From Dichotomicrobium thermohalophilum (GTDB lineage: Bacteria; Pseudomonadota; Alphaproteobacteria; Rhizobiales; Rhodomicrobiaceae), in contig NZ_QXDF01000003.1 of NCBI RefSeq assembly GCF_003550175.1, positions 1-64,000 of the forward strand: DNA of 64,000 nucleotides, read 5' to 3'. This document shows, piece by piece, positions 46,507 to 56,154 of the stretch. The position numbers and the translations under genes were made by a program. The notes beneath the pieces were generated by a model, which was not told where the DNA came from, searched no databases, and was given only the letters and a program-made list of their open reading frames with translations. Position 1 is the stretch's first letter; every line of letters starts with the position of its first letter.

Positions 46507-49160
46507 GCGATACCAAAGAGACCGAAAGCGGCAACAAGCGCACATCGCGCAAGACGATGACCCTGAATCTCGGCAAATCCGTCGAGCAGGGACGCGTGCG
46601 CCAAAGTTTCAGCCACGGCCGGTCGAAGTCGGTGCTCGTCGAGAAGAAGCGCAAGCGCACGGCAGCGCCGCCCGCGCCGCAGGCCGAGAGCACGAAACCC
46701 GCGGCGCCCGCGGCCGAGAAACCGGCCGAGACCAAGGCGCGCGGCGATGGCGAGGCGCGTGCAGAACCCAAGGCCGAGGCCAAGCAGACGGAAAAGAGCG
46801 AGCGCGTCCTGCGCCAGCTTTCCGAGGAAGAGCGCGATGCCCGTATTCGCGCACTGAACGAGGCTCGCAAGCGCGAGGAAGCCGAACGCAAGGAACGCGA
46901 ACGCCGCGCCGCCGAGGAGGCGGAGCGCGAACGTCAGCGTGCGGCCGAGGAAGCCAAGCGCCAGGCGGAGGAAGAGGCCAGGAAACAGGCCGAAGCCGCC
47001 GAGGCCGAAGCGCAGGCACCGGAAGGTGCCGAGGCGCCTGAAGCCGAGCCGGCCCAAGCCGAGGCCAAGACTGAAGTGCAGCAGGCCGAAGCCGCCGAAG
47101 AAGCTCCGGCGACCGAGACCGAGGCGCCGGCCGAAGCGCGCAAGCGTCCTGCCAAACCGGCCGAAGAAGCTGAGGAAGAAACCCGCAAGGGCAAGGGCGA
47201 GGCCCGTGGCAAGAAGGGCCGCGCCGAACAGCGCCCTGCGCCCAAACGCCCGGCCGGCGAGGAACGCCGCGCCCGCTCGAAGCTGACCCTTGCCAACGCG
47301 CTCGACGACGATCAGCGCGAGCGCAGCCTTGCCTCCCTCCGCCGTCACCGCGAGCGCCAGAAGAAACAGGCCGCTGCCGCGCGCGAGGAAGGCAAGAAGA
47401 TCAAGCGCGAGGTTCAGATTCCCGAGGCGATCACGATTCAGGAGCTGGCCAACCGCATGACCGAGCGTGCGGTCGATGTCATCAAGTTCCTGATGAAGCA
47501 GGGCCAGATGCACAAGATCAATGACGTGATCGAAGCTGATCTGGCCGAGCTGATTGTCATTGAATTCGGGCATACGCCGAAGCGCGTCTCCGAGGCGGAC
47601 GTGGAGGAAGGCTTCCTTGGCGGCGAGGACCGCGAGGAAGACCTCGAGCCGCGCGCCCCGGTCGTCACGGTCATGGGCCATGTTGACCACGGCAAGACCT
47701 CGCTACTCGATGCGTTGCGCAAGGAAAACGTCGTCGCGGGCGAGGCTGGCGGTATTACCCAGCATATCGGCGCCTACCAGGTGGAGACGGAGTCCGGCCA
47801 TCCGGTGACATTCATCGACACGCCGGGCCATGCCGCGTTCACGTCGATGCGCGCGCGCGGCGCGAAGGTCACCGACGTAGTCGTGCTGGTCGTGGCAGCG
47901 GATGACGGCGTGATGCCGCAGACGATCGAGGCCATCGACCACGCGAAGGCCGCCGGTGTGCCGATCGTCGTTGCGATCAACAAGATCGACAAGCCGGATT
48001 CCGACCCGAACCGCGTGCGCACCGAACTGCTGCAGCACGAGGTGATCGTCGAGAGCATGTCGGGCGAGACGCTTGAGGTGGAAGTCTCCGCGCTCAAGCA
48101 CATGAACCTCGACAAGCTGCTGGAGGCAATCCAGCTTCAGGCCGAGCTTCTCGAGCTTAAGGCCAACCCGGACCGTCCGGCCGAGGGTGTCGTGATCGAG
48201 GCGAAGCTCGAACGCGGCCGCGGCCCCGTGGCAACCGTTCTGGTCCAGCGTGGCACGCTGAAGGTCGGTCAGGTCGTTGTCGCCGGCCGCTCTTGGGGCA
48301 AGGTCCGCGCACTTATCAGCGATCGTGGCGAAAACACCGTACAGGCCGGCCCATCGCAGCCGGTCGAGATCCTCGGCCTCGACAGCGCACCGGAGGCGGG
48401 CGACCAGTTCGCGGTCGTCGAGAACGAGGCGCGCGCCCGCGAGATCACGGATTACCGCCAGCGGAAGCTGCGCGAGGTGAAGGCGGCCGGCGCCGGCACG
48501 CGGGGCTCGCTCGAAAAGATGATGAGCCAGCTCGGCGAAGAAGGCGCCAAGGAGTTCCCGCTCATCATCAAGGGCGATGTGCAAGGCTCGGTCGAGGCAA
48601 TCACATCCGCGCTCGAGAAACTCGGCACCGATGAGGTCGAAGCGCGCGTGGTCCATGCCGGCGTCGGCGGCGTGACCGAGTCCGACGTAACGCTGGCCAA
48701 GGCTTCGGACGCGGCGGTTGTCGGCTTCAACGTCCGCGCCAACGCGCAGGCCCGCCAGGCTGCGCGGCAGGAAGGCATCGAGATCCGCTATTACAACGTG
48801 ATCTATGACCTGGTCGATGACATCAAGGCGGCCATGTCCGGCCTGCTGGAGCCAACCCTGCGCGAGACCTTCCTCGGCAACGCGGAAATCCTGGAGGTGT
48901 TCAACATCACCAAGGTCGGCAAGGTCGCCGGTTGCCGCGTGACTGAAGGCAAGGTGGAGCGCGGCGCGGGCGTGCGCCTGATCCGCGACAATGTCGTTGT
49001 GCACGAAGGCAAGCTCTCCACGCTCAAGCGCTTCAAGGACGAGGTGAAAGAGGTCCAGGTCGGCCAGGAATGCGGCATGTCCTTCGAGAACTACCAGGAC
49101 ATCCGCAAGGGCGACATCATCGAGTGCTACCGCGTCGAGAAGGTGGAACGCTCGCTGTAA
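46503..49160 (+). CDS. infB: Translation initiation factor IF-2
   Basis: IF-2 positions fMet-tRNA on the 30S subunit and drives subunit joining. The 885-residue protein has a long, low-complexity Ala/Glu/Arg/Lys-rich N-terminal region (about residues 60-260), the IF2_N domain near [20 protein letters not shown], and the G domain with G1 GHVDHGKT (392-399), G3 DTPGHAAF and G4 NKID, then domains II to IV including [14 protein letters not shown] near the end. Start ATG overlaps the ylxR stop. The N-terminal repeats are typical of alphaproteobacterial IF-2 and are disordered. Confidence 0.97.
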   Translation: MSDTKETESGNKRTSRKTMTLNLGKSVEQGRVRQSFSHGRSKSVLVEKKRKRTAAPPAPQAESTKPAAPAAEKPAETKARGDGEARAEPKAEAKQTEKSERVLRQLSEEERDARIRALNEARKREEAERKERERRAAEEAERERQRAAEEAKRQAEEEARKQAEAAEAEAQAPEGAEAPEAEPAQAEAKTEVQQAEAAEEAPATETEAPAEARKRPAKPAEEAEEETRKGKGEARGKKGRAEQRPAPKRPAGEERRARSKLTLANALDDDQRERSLASLRRHRERQKKQAAAAREEGKKIKREVQIPEAITIQELANRMTERAVDVIKFLMKQGQMHKINDVIEADLAELIVIEFGHTPKRVSEADVEEGFLGGEDREEDLEPRAPVVTVMGHVDHGKTSLLDALRKENVVAGEAGGITQHIGAYQVETESGHPVTFIDTPGHAAFTSMRARGAKVTDVVVLVVAADDGVMPQTIEAIDHAKAAGVPIVVAINKIDKPDSDPNRVRTELLQHEVIVESMSGETLEVEVSALKHMNLDKLLEAIQLQAELLELKANPDRPAEGVVIEAKLERGRGPVATVLVQRGTLKVGQVVVAGRSWGKVRALISDRGENTVQAGPSQPVEILGLDSAPEAGDQFAVVENEARAREITDYRQRKLREVKAAGAGTRGSLEKMMSQLGEEGAKEFPLIIKGDVQGSVEAITSALEKLGTDEVEARVVHAGVGGVTESDVTLAKASDAAVVGFNVRANAQARQAARQEGIEIRYYNVIYDLVDDIKAAMSGLLEPTLRETFLGNAEILEVFNITKVGKVAGCRVTEGKVERGAGVRLIRDNVVVHEGKLSTLKRFKDEVKEVQVGQECGMSFENYQDIRKGDIIECYRVEKVERSL

Positions 49161-49196
49161 GGCGGGCGCGCCTCGACGCCATCAGGCTGGCCGCTC

Positions 49197-49592
49197 ATGG
49201 AATGGATCATCCGCCTTCTCGGCGCGTTCTATATCCTGGGCGGCTTTCTGCTTTTGCGCACCGCTCGCACGGAGTGGCTGCTCGACAGGGCGATCGCGCA
49301 AATCAGCCTGCAATCGGCGCCGGGCCGCTGGGAGGTGCTGTTTCTTCTGGCCTTCGGCGTGATCTACCTTTCGGCAGGTGTGGCGCTTTTGGCGCTCAGC
49401 ATCTGGGGCGTATGGCTGCTGGGCGCCGGGCTTGTGCTGCAGGCGGCCTATTACCCGCTGTCGTGGCGTCTCGCCGATGATACAGAACGCGCCGACCGCC
49501 CACGCTGGCGCGCCACGCGAAACGCCGGCATCTTCAGCGCAGCGGCGTTTGCCCTGTCGGCCTATGCCTATCGCCTGGGCGTGCTGGCCTGA
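49197..49592 (+). CDS. Small four-helix membrane protein inserted between infB and rbfA
   Basis: The 131-residue protein starts MEWIIRLLGAFYILGGFLLL and has about four membrane segments: residues 3-20, 46-67 (WEVLFLLAFGVIYLSAGVAL), 68-86 (LSIWGVWLLGAGLVLQAAYY) and 108-127, with a short polar loop, DDTERADRPRWRAT, between the third and fourth. It starts 36 bases after infB and ends 27 bases before rbfA, so it is embedded in the translation operon. In most relatives infB is followed directly by rbfA. No family with known function is recognised. Confidence 0.8.
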   Translation: MEWIIRLLGAFYILGGFLLLRTARTEWLLDRAIAQISLQSAPGRWEVLFLLAFGVIYLSAGVALLALSIWGVWLLGAGLVLQAAYYPLSWRLADDTERADRPRWRATRNAGIFSAAAFALSAYAYRLGVLA

Positions 49593-49619
49593 GGCGAAAC
49601 CGGATCAATGGAGGCGGAA

Positions 49620-50003
49620 ATGGCGAAACGCTCGGCCGCAAAAGGCCCGTCCCAGCGCCAGCTTCGCGTCGGGGAGCTGTTGCGGCACACGCTGGCGGAT
49701 ATTCTGCTGCGCGGCGACATCGCGGACCCGGAGCTTAACGAGCTGCGCATTACGATCTCGCAGGTCTCGCCCAGCCCGGACATGCGCCACGCCACGGTCT
49801 ACGTCCAGACGGCACAGGACCAGATGAAGCAGGCACTTGAAGTGCTGTCGCGTCACAAGAAGTTCCTGCGGGGCGAGCTTGGCCGGCGCGTCGAACTGAA
49901 ATACGTCCCCGAATTGCGGTTCGCGGCGGACACGTCGATTGACACGGGCGAGCGGATCGACGCAATTCTGCGGTCTCCCGAGGTCGCGCGCGACCTCGAC
50001 TAG
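49620..50003 (+). CDS. rbfA: 30S ribosome-binding factor RbfA
   Basis: RbfA binds immature 30S subunits and is needed for 16S 5'-end maturation and cold growth. The start at 49620 is chosen because GGAGG (49610-49614) precedes it; an ATG at 49608 lies in front of that site. The 127-residue product has QRQLRVGELLRHTLADILLR, the KH-like fold with ITISQVSPSPDMRHATVYV, and RVELKYVPELRFAADTSID. Length and marks fit the family. It is followed by truB after 44 bases. Confidence 0.95.
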   Translation: MAKRSAAKGPSQRQLRVGELLRHTLADILLRGDIADPELNELRITISQVSPSPDMRHATVYVQTAQDQMKQALEVLSRHKKFLRGELGRRVELKYVPELRFAADTSIDTGERIDAILRSPEVARDLD

Positions 50004-50047
50004 CGGCGACTGCCGAAACGATAATCACGAGACATTTTCAGAAACTC

Positions 50048-50992
50048 ATGGCGTCAAAACCGATCAAGGGCGGATCACGAAGCAAGCGCGCGGCGGTCAA
50101 CGGCTGGCTGGTGCTGAACAAGCCGGTCGGGCTGACCTCGGTCGCGGCACTCAACAAGGTCAAGCGGCTGTTCAATGCCCGCAAGGCCGGACATGCCGGC
50201 ACGCTCGACCCGCTGGCCACCGGGGTCCTGCCGATCGCCTTCGGCGAGGCCACGAAAACTGTCCCTTACGCCGTGGACTCCGAGAAGGGCTACCGCTTCA
50301 CCGTCTGCTGGGGCGCGGAAACCACCACTGACGACAGCGAAGGCGAAATCGTCGAGGAGAGCGACAAGCGCCCCACTCGCGACCAGGTCGAGGCCGCGCT
50401 GGACGACTTCCGCGGTGAGATCGAACAGACGCCGCCGCGCTTCTCGGCGGTGAAGGTCGAGGGCGCGCGCGCCTATGATCTGGCGCGCGAGGGCGAAGCG
50501 TTCGAGTTGCGCTCGCGCACGGTGGACGTTCACCGGCTGGAAATCGTCGAGATCCCCGACCGCGACACTTGCGTGTTCGAGGCCGATTGCGGCCGCGGCA
50601 CCTATGTCCGCGCGATTGCCCGCGATCTGGGCCGGGCCCTGGGCTGCCTGGGCCATATCTGCGCACTGGAGCGCACGCGGGTGGGCGCGTTCCGCATCGA
50701 CGAGGCCGTGACGCTGGACGAGGTGGAATCCGCCGCAGAGGCCGAGCCGGGCGCGCTGCAGGATCTGCTCGCGCCGGTCCACACGGCGCTTGCGTCCCTG
50801 CCGGAAATCCGCCTATCGCAGCAGGACGCGGCCCGCGTGCGCCGCGGTCAGGCCGTATTGCTGCGCGGACGCGATGCACCGATCCTGAACGCAAAGGCCT
50901 TTGCCACCACGCGCGGTACGCTCGTCGCGCTGGGCGAGGTCTCACATGGCGAGTTCACGCCGGAAAGGGTCTTCAACCTGCCGGTGCCGTAA
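50048..50992 (+). CDS. truB: tRNA pseudouridine(55) synthase
   Basis: TruB isomerises U55 in the T-loop of tRNAs. The 314-residue protein has NGWLVLNKPVGLTS, the catalytic Asp54 in KAGHAGTLDPLATGVLPI, the KGYRFTVCWG motif, and RGTYVRAIARDLG with C-terminal PUA-like domain. Basic N-terminal extension SKPIKGGSRSKRA is common in alphaproteobacteria. It ends the rimP-to-truB operon before an independent candidate promoter for rpsO. Confidence 0.96.
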   Translation: MASKPIKGGSRSKRAAVNGWLVLNKPVGLTSVAALNKVKRLFNARKAGHAGTLDPLATGVLPIAFGEATKTVPYAVDSEKGYRFTVCWGAETTTDDSEGEIVEESDKRPTRDQVEAALDDFRGEIEQTPPRFSAVKVEGARAYDLAREGEAFELRSRTVDVHRLEIVEIPDRDTCVFEADCGRGTYVRAIARDLGRALGCLGHICALERTRVGAFRIDEAVTLDEVESAAEAEPGALQDLLAPVHTALASLPEIRLSQQDAARVRRGQAVLLRGRDAPILNAKAFATTRGTLVALGEVSHGEFTPERVFNLPVP

Positions 50993-51008
50993 GCCAATGA
51001 AACGGCGC

Positions 51009-51037
51009 TTGACATAGCGCGCATTCTCGACACATTC
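51009..51037 (+). promoter_or_regulatory. Candidate sigma70 promoter of rpsO
   Basis: A perfect TTGACA (51009-51014) lies 16 bases after the truB stop and is followed 16 to 18 bases later by weak -10 candidates CACATT, ACATTC or CATTCA around 51031-51038. It gives a leader of about 65 bases before rpsO. The -35 match is strong; the -10 is poor by Escherichia coli standards. Confidence 0.4.
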
Positions 51038-51108
51038 ACCCCTTGCACGCTTGCTGGACGACATCCCGGCTCGCCGTGCGGACAACCACCGGAATTGAGG
51101 AGTTGACG

Positions 51109-51378
51109 ATGTCGATTACACCGGAACGCAAGAAGGCGCTCATCGACGAATTCGGCACCAAGCCGAACGACACGGGGTCTCCCGAAGTGCAGGTCGCAGT
51201 GCTCACCGAGCGCATTGCGAATCTGACCGAGCACTTCAAGACGCACAAGAAAGACAACCATTCGCGGCGCGGCCTTCTCAAGCTGGTGAGCCAGCGCCGC
51301 CGCCTTCTTGATTACGTGAAGGCGAAGGACCGTCAGCGTTATCTGGACCTGATCCAGCGGCTCGGCATTCGCCGCTGA
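51109..51378 (+). CDS. rpsO: 30S ribosomal protein S15
   Basis: S15 binds 16S rRNA helices 20 to 22 and nucleates the platform of the small subunit. The 89-residue protein begins [15 protein letters not shown] and has the family segments [40 protein letters not shown] and [12 protein letters not shown]. The start ATG follows GAGGAG. Length is exactly standard. It precedes pnp by 188 bases with a strong hairpin between, the same order as in many proteobacteria. Confidence 0.97.
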   Translation: MSITPERKKALIDEFGTKPNDTGSPEVQVAVLTERIANLTEHFKTHKKDNHSRRGLLKLVSQRRRLLDYVKAKDRQRYLDLIQRLGIRR

Positions 51379-51423
51379 CGGCAAAACGCGACGCCACAAC
51401 ATGGCCTGTCCAGGCGAGAAGCT

Positions 51424-51452
51424 GCCGCCCACCGGGAGCGATTCCGGGCGGC
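51424..51452 (+). promoter_or_regulatory. GC-rich hairpin in the pnp leader
   Basis: GCCGCCC (51424-51430) pairs with GGGCGGC (51446-51452) around a 15-base loop that can fold further (CCGGGA with TTCCGG). It stands 46 bases after rpsO and 115 bases before pnp. There is no T-run, so it is a weak candidate as intrinsic terminator. A leader stem cut by RNase III is the known device for PNPase autoregulation in Escherichia coli; the same role here is inference. Confidence 0.5.
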
Positions 51453-51566
51453 GGCCAATTCGCTCTATGATGGACAGCAAAATCGCGGTACACCATCTAT
51501 GCTCGCAAGAGACAGCAAAAGACTCGCGCCCGGCAGTCCGGCCGGGCCAAGGTAATTGGAAGCTCA

Positions 51567-53693
51567 ATGTTCGACATACATCGCAAGGAAATCAGTTGGG
51601 GCGGACGTCCGCTCATCTTCGAAACGGGCCGCATTGCCCGTCAGGCAGACGCCGCCGTCATGGTGCAGTACGGCGAGACCTCCGTACTGGCAACGGTCGT
51701 CGCCGAGAAACAGCCGCCAAAGGGCTTGGACTTCTTCCCGCTCACCGTTCACTATCAGGAAAAAACCTACGCCGCCGGCAAGATCCCGGGCGGCTTTTTT
51801 AAGCGCGAAGGCCGGCCGACCGAAAAGGAAACGCTGACTTCGCGCCTGATCGACCGGCCGATTCGTCCGCTCTTCGCCGACGGCTTCAAGAACGAGACGC
51901 AGGTCATCGCCACGGTCCTCTCCCATGACATGGAAAACGACCCGGACATTGTCGCGATGATTGCGACCTCGGCCGCGCTCACGCTCTCCGGAATTCCCTT
52001 TCTCGGCCCGATCGGCGCAGCCCGCGTAGGCCATATCGAGGGCGACTTCGTCTTGAACCCGTCGCTTGACGACATGGCCGAGAGCAAGCTGGACCTCGTC
52101 GTGGCCGGCACCGGCGAAGCGGTGATGATGGTCGAGTCGGAAGCATCCGAGCTGCCGGAGGAGACCATGCTCGAAGCCGTCATGTTCGGCCACGAGCATT
52201 TCCAGCCGGTCATCGACGCGATCATCGAGCTGGCCGAAGCTGCCGCCAAGGAGCCGTGGGAGGCGCCGGAGGCTGCCGAGTCGGAGTACAAGAACAAGGT
52301 GGCCCAGTTCGCGAAAGAGGACCTGTCCAGCGCCTACAAGATCAGCGAGAAGCTCGCGCGGCAGGATAAGGTTGCCGAAGTCAAGGCGAAGGTCACGGCG
52401 GAGCTGGTTCCCGAAGATGACGATGGCACGATCGCCCAGGCGGTCTCCGAAGCCTTCAAATCGGTCGAGAAGGACGTTGTCCGCGGCGACATCATCAAGA
52501 CGAAGAAGCGGATCGACGGCCGCGATCTGGACACTGTCCGGCCGATCAGCTCGGAAGTCGGCGTGCTGCCGCGCACCCACGGCTCGGCGCTGTTCACACG
52601 CGGCGAGACGCAAGCGCTGGTTGTCGCCACGCTCGGCACGGGTGAGGACGAGCAGTTCGTGGATGCGCTGGAGGGGACGTACAAGGAAACCTTCATGCTG
52701 CACTACAACTTCCCGCCGTTCTCGGTTGGTGAGACGGGCCGCGTCGGCAGCCCCGGACGGCGCGAGATCGGCCACGGCAAGCTTGCCTGGCGCGCGCTGC
52801 ACCCGATGATGCCCTCGCAGGACGCTTTCCCCTACACGGTGCGCATCGTCTCGGAGATCACCGAGTCGAACGGCTCATCGTCCATGGCCACGGTCTGCGG
52901 TTCGTCGCTGGCGATGATGGATGCGGGCATCCCGATCAAGAGCCCGGTGGCGGGCATCGCGATGGGCCTTATCAAGGAGGACGACGACTTCGCCGTTCTC
53001 TCCGACATCATCGGCGACGAGGACCATCTCGGCGACATGGACTTCAAGGTCGCCGGCACCGCCGACGGCGTGACCTCGCTACAGATGGACATCAAGATCA
53101 CCGGCATTAACCGCGACATCATGCAGGTCGCGCTGGATCAGGCGAAGCAGGGACGCCTGCACATCCTCGACGAGATGAAGAAGGCGCTCGACGCAGCCCG
53201 ACCGGCCGTGGGCGCGCATGCTCCGCGCATCGAGATCATCCACATCCCGACCGACAAGATCCGCGAGGTGATCGGCCCCGGCGGTGCTGTCATTCGCGCC
53301 ATCGTCGAGGAGACCGGCGCCAAGATCGACATCAGCGACGACGGCACGGTAAAGATCGCCGCGGCGAACGAGCAGTCGATCGCAGACGCCATGAACCGCA
53401 TCAAGGGCATGACGTCCGAGCCGGAGGTTGGCGAAATCTACAAGGGCAAGGTGGTCAAGGTCGTTGACTTCGGCGCCTTCGTGAACTTCTTCGGCTCGCG
53501 CGATGGCCTGGTCCATATCTCCCAGCTTTCCGCAGAGCGCGCGAAATCGGTCGGCGATTACGTGAAAGAAGGCGACCAGGTGTATGTGAAGCTGCTCGGG
53601 TTTGACGACCGCGGCAAGGTGCGCCTGTCCATGAAGATGGTCGACCAGGAGACCGGCAAGGAAATCAAGAAGGAAGACGCCGCACAGGCGTAA
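51567..53693 (+). CDS. pnp: Polyribonucleotide nucleotidyltransferase (PNPase)
   Basis: PNPase degrades RNA 3' to 5' by phosphorolysis and is part of the degradosome. The 708-residue protein has two RNase PH domains ([17 protein letters not shown]; the active second with [18 protein letters not shown]), an all-helical linker, a KH domain with [20 protein letters not shown] near residue 560, and an S1 domain about residues 625-693 ([20 protein letters not shown]). Catalytic Asp residues lie in [20 protein letters not shown]. Length is standard. The long leader and hairpin upstream suggest autoregulation. Confidence 0.97.
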   Translation: MFDIHRKEISWGGRPLIFETGRIARQADAAVMVQYGETSVLATVVAEKQPPKGLDFFPLTVHYQEKTYAAGKIPGGFFKREGRPTEKETLTSRLIDRPIRPLFADGFKNETQVIATVLSHDMENDPDIVAMIATSAALTLSGIPFLGPIGAARVGHIEGDFVLNPSLDDMAESKLDLVVAGTGEAVMMVESEASELPEETMLEAVMFGHEHFQPVIDAIIELAEAAAKEPWEAPEAAESEYKNKVAQFAKEDLSSAYKISEKLARQDKVAEVKAKVTAELVPEDDDGTIAQAVSEAFKSVEKDVVRGDIIKTKKRIDGRDLDTVRPISSEVGVLPRTHGSALFTRGETQALVVATLGTGEDEQFVDALEGTYKETFMLHYNFPPFSVGETGRVGSPGRREIGHGKLAWRALHPMMPSQDAFPYTVRIVSEITESNGSSSMATVCGSSLAMMDAGIPIKSPVAGIAMGLIKEDDDFAVLSDIIGDEDHLGDMDFKVAGTADGVTSLQMDIKITGINRDIMQVALDQAKQGRLHILDEMKKALDAARPAVGAHAPRIEIIHIPTDKIREVIGPGGAVIRAIVEETGAKIDISDDGTVKIAAANEQSIADAMNRIKGMTSEPEVGEIYKGKVVKVVDFGAFVNFFGSRDGLVHISQLSAERAKSVGDYVKEGDQVYVKLLGFDDRGKVRLSMKMVDQETGKEIKKEDAAQA

Positions 53694-53711
53694 CCTTCGC
53701 GGAAAATCAAC

Positions 53712-53737
53712 GCATCCGGCGCAATAATGCCGGATGC
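53712..53737 (+). terminator. Perfect 9-bp hairpin after pnp, candidate terminator or mRNA-stabilising stem
   Basis: GCATCCGGC (53712-53720) and GCCGGATGC (53729-53737) pair perfectly around an 8-base loop, 19 bases after the pnp stop. It is followed by AGACCTT and not a T-run, so it may protect the 3' end of the pnp transcript instead of ending it. It also covers an ATG at 53734 that could otherwise start the next gene. Confidence 0.55.
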
Positions 53738-53760
53738 AGACCTTGCGGACCGCTTTGAGC

Positions 53761-54186
53761 ATGATGGGACAGGGCAACACAAGGCGCGTTGGCCTGCTGG
53801 CGAGCCTGATGATTGGCATCGTGCTCATCGCTGGGCCGGTCGCGAACGCCCAAGAGGCCGGCGAGGCCGCATCACAGCGGAAGGACTCCCGCCCTTACGA
53901 CAAGGAACTGTTCCAGCTTGCTGAAGTGCTCGGTGCGGTCCACTATCTCCGCGCGCTGTGCGGCGCCGACGAGGGCCAGAAATGGCGCGACCAGATGCGC
54001 GGGCTGGTCGACGCCGAAGGCGCCTCGGCACTGCGCCGCGCGCAGCTCGTGCGCAGCTTCAACAAGGGCTATCGCGGCTATGGCCGGACCTACCGCCGCT
54101 GCACCGATCTCGCACGCCGCTCCATCGAGCGGCTGATGAAGGAAGGCCGGACGCTCGCCAAGCGCATACTCGATACGGCGGGCTGA
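53761..54186 (+). CDS. TIGR02301-family exported protein
   Basis: The 141-residue form (ATG 53761) begins MMGQGNTRRVGLLASLMIGI and has a signal peptide ending near VANAQEAG. A start at 53734 is rejected because it lies within the hairpin. The mature part shows the TIGR02301 pattern: YDKELFQLAEVLGAVHYLRAL, the Cys in ALCGADEGQKWRDQM, RAQLVRSFNKGYRGYGRTYR and the second Cys in RRCTDLARRSIERL. Its function is not established; it is conserved in Hyphomicrobiales and helical. It probably has a disulfide in the periplasm. Confidence 0.82.
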   Translation: MMGQGNTRRVGLLASLMIGIVLIAGPVANAQEAGEAASQRKDSRPYDKELFQLAEVLGAVHYLRALCGADEGQKWRDQMRGLVDAEGASALRRAQLVRSFNKGYRGYGRTYRRCTDLARRSIERLMKEGRTLAKRILDTAG

Positions 54187-54353
54187 CCACAGTGCGACAT
54201 CTTCTGAATTAATCGTTAATTTGACCAACCCATGCGTGCAGACGCGCGCAGCGCTATTCTGCCGGCGTTCATCTTCGCCGTGCTACCGTTCGCGAATCGG
54301 CGGGTAAAGCCTAATTCGCTGCACGGTGGCGACGACGTCATGGAGCGTGAGCC

Positions 54354-54623
54354 GTGGATACGCGCTGGTTACAGGATCGGCTGGAAAGCCTGCCCCCGGA
54401 GTTGGAGGCAGAAGAAACCGAGGCGCTGCGCTATATCGCGGAGGCGTGGGACGAGGCCAGCGGCGACGGCATCGACCCCCGCGTGCTTGCCAACGCGGCG
54501 CTGTTCGCGGCGTTCTCCCAACTTGTCGAGACCTATGGCGAGAGCGCGGTCATCAGCATGGCCGAAGGCCTGAAAGCGCGCGTGGAGCGCGGCGAGTTCA
54601 CGCTCAAGCGCCGGCTGCAATAG
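54354..54623 (+). CDS. Small conserved hypothetical protein of 89 aa
   Basis: The protein starts at a GTG with GGAGC nine bases upstream. Its 89 residues form a compact, helical and acidic protein: LQDRLESLPPELEAEETEAL, then GIDPRVLANAALFAAFSQLV, then ETYGESAVISMAEGLKARVE. The regular composition and the codon pattern like the neighbours support a real gene, and similar small proteins occur in Hyphomicrobiales. I do not recognise a known domain. The 167 bases before it (54187-54353) hold no other gene. Confidence 0.65.
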   Translation: MDTRWLQDRLESLPPELEAEETEALRYIAEAWDEASGDGIDPRVLANAALFAAFSQLVETYGESAVISMAEGLKARVERGEFTLKRRLQ

Positions 54624-54678
54624 GGCGCGATTCGGAAAGGGGCAGGTTCTCGAACAAGCCGCGCGTTGAACCGCACGC

Positions 54679-55416
54679 TCACGCCACGATCAACTGCCCG
54701 ATTAGCAAGACGCCGAATCCGACCAGCACGCCGCCCGCGATCTGGTTGATGCGCTGGAGCCGGTCCTCGTCCAGCTTGTGCCGGACGATCGAAATGATGT
54801 GGGACAGACCGATCCACCACAGCAGGCTGCCGCCCATCACTGAAAGCACCAGCGTGAACGCCTCCAGGTAGGACGTGAGCCCGCCCGTCAGCGACCCAAG
54901 GCCGCCGAAGATCGCGAACATTCCCAGGATTGCGCCGGGGTTCGTCACCGTCAGAAAGAAGCTCTGCGGGATCACACTGGCATGGGGTACGATGCGCCAG
55001 ATCTGATAGCGCATCATCGGCCGGAACATGTCGGGGATGGTCTCGGCGATCCGCCGAAGCTCAGCCCAACGCGACCCCTGCGCCCCGGTGCGCGGCGCGG
55101 CGAAGTAGAGCCGCACACCGAACAACAGCAGGATGGCCCCGCCGATCAGTTGGATGGTCGTCCGATAATCGGTCGTGACGTTGGAGATGGCCGTGACGCC
55201 AAACGCAGCGGCGGCAGCGATAAGCCCGTCGCCAAGCACGGCACCAAAGCCAGCCGCGACACCAGCCCAGAAACCACGCTCCAGCGTGCGCTGGATGCAT
55301 AAGACGTTGACCGGCCCGACCGGCGCGGCGACGATCACCCCGATTACCAGCCCGGTCACGATCAGCTGCGTCTCGGAAAGGACCGTCTGCACCAGCGATG
55401 CCGTCTCAAAAATCAT
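54679..55416 (-). CDS. LysE-family amino acid or small-molecule exporter
   Basis: The 245-residue protein has the LysE/RhtB arrangement: LIVTGLVIGVIVAAPVGPVN (first membrane segment with the PVGP motif), RGFWAGVAAGFGAVLGDGLI, a segment with LIGGAILLLFGVRLYFAAPR, a hydrophilic loop of about 40 residues, and three more segments with SFFLTVTNPGAILGMFAIFG and SLLWWIGLSH. About six membrane segments in all. Members export lysine, threonine, homoserine lactones or similar compounds. Substrate unknown. It converges with the small gene ending at 54623. Confidence 0.87.
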   Translation of the reverse strand: MIFETASLVQTVLSETQLIVTGLVIGVIVAAPVGPVNVLCIQRTLERGFWAGVAAGFGAVLGDGLIAAAAAFGVTAISNVTTDYRTTIQLIGGAILLLFGVRLYFAAPRTGAQGSRWAELRRIAETIPDMFRPMMRYQIWRIVPHASVIPQSFFLTVTNPGAILGMFAIFGGLGSLTGGLTSYLEAFTLVLSVMGGSLLWWIGLSHIISIVRHKLDEDRLQRINQIAGGVLVGFGVLLIGQLIVA

Positions 55417-55549
55417 AGCCTCTTCGGCCCTGAACTCTCTGGGCCCCGCCCATAGCTCAGCGCAGCAATCCCGCCTTGCGCTTTCATCAGCGCATGGAGA
55501 TAACAGAAGCGTCTAACCATCCGATGACAAGGCCGACGCTTTCCCCGCC

Positions 55550-56131
55550 ATGCCAATCAACGATTCGTGTCTTAACGAAGTCCGCGCGCTGTGCCTAGCG
55601 ATCACCCTCGCCGTGACCGGCGCGCCCACAGCTTTCGCCGAAGAGAGTGCGAAGGCACGACATGATGCCCGCCCGCCGGTTCAGCGGGATGTAACCGCCC
55701 TCCCCGCCCCGGTGCAGGACATGCGTGTCTCGATCCTGCGCGCGGCCAGCTCCGGCAATCTGGAGGAGATGCGCTACGTCCTGGAGCGCAACGAAATCAT
55801 GCCCGTGCTGTCGGCCGGTGAGAAGGTCGACAAACCGCTCAAGCATTGGCGCGACATCTCCGGCGATGGGGCGGGTCTGGAGATCATGGCGGTGCTGATC
55901 GAGATCCTGACCAGCGGTTACGTCGTCGCGAAGCAGCCGGACACGGAGATGTATGTCTGGCCGCATTTCGCCGCGCGCGGCGTGACCGACCTGACACCGC
56001 CCGAGAAGGTGGAGCTTTTCCGGCTCGTCTCACCGAAGGAGGCAGAGCGCATGGCTGAGGACGGCTACGACCATTACCGCCTCGGGATCGGCGCGGACGG
56101 CACCTGGCATTTTTTCTATGAGGGCGGGTAA
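55550..56131 (+). CDS. Conserved exported hypothetical protein, 193 aa
   Basis: The protein starts MPINDSCLNEVRALCLAIT and has a signal-like hydrophobic stretch, CLAITLAVTGAPTAFAEES, with cleavage near residue 30. The rest is soluble: DMRVSILRAASSGNLEEMRY, DISGDGAGLEIMAVLIEILT, GYVVAKQPDTEMYVWPHFAA and DGYDHYRLGIGADGTWHFFY. The central part NLEEMRYVLERNEIMPVLS has the rhythm of an ankyrin-like helix pair, which is a weak impression. No function is recognised; similar proteins are known from rhizobia as uncharacterised. A palindromic repeat follows 23 bases after its stop. Confidence 0.72.
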   Translation: MPINDSCLNEVRALCLAITLAVTGAPTAFAEESAKARHDARPPVQRDVTALPAPVQDMRVSILRAASSGNLEEMRYVLERNEIMPVLSAGEKVDKPLKHWRDISGDGAGLEIMAVLIEILTSGYVVAKQPDTEMYVWPHFAARGVTDLTPPEKVELFRLVSPKEAERMAEDGYDHYRLGIGADGTWHFFYEGG

Positions 56132-56154
56132 GCTGGCGCGGCTCGTAGGACGCA

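Noticed and set aside
46680-47280. Apparent repeats in the infB 5' part as a tandem DNA repeat or mobile feature
   Set aside because: It is the usual low-complexity Ala/Glu-rich, disordered N-terminal region of alphaproteobacterial IF-2.
46410-47690. Leu/Gly/Phe-rich antisense frame opposite infB that looks like a membrane protein
   Set aside because: It arises from the Ala/Glu/Lys-rich IF-2 N-terminal repeats read backwards; the hydrophobicity is an artefact of codon composition.
53734-53760. Upstream start for the TIGR02301 gene at 53734
   Set aside because: This ATG lies in the 3' arm of the perfect hairpin after pnp and lacks a ribosome-binding site; the start at 53761 leaves an intact signal peptide.
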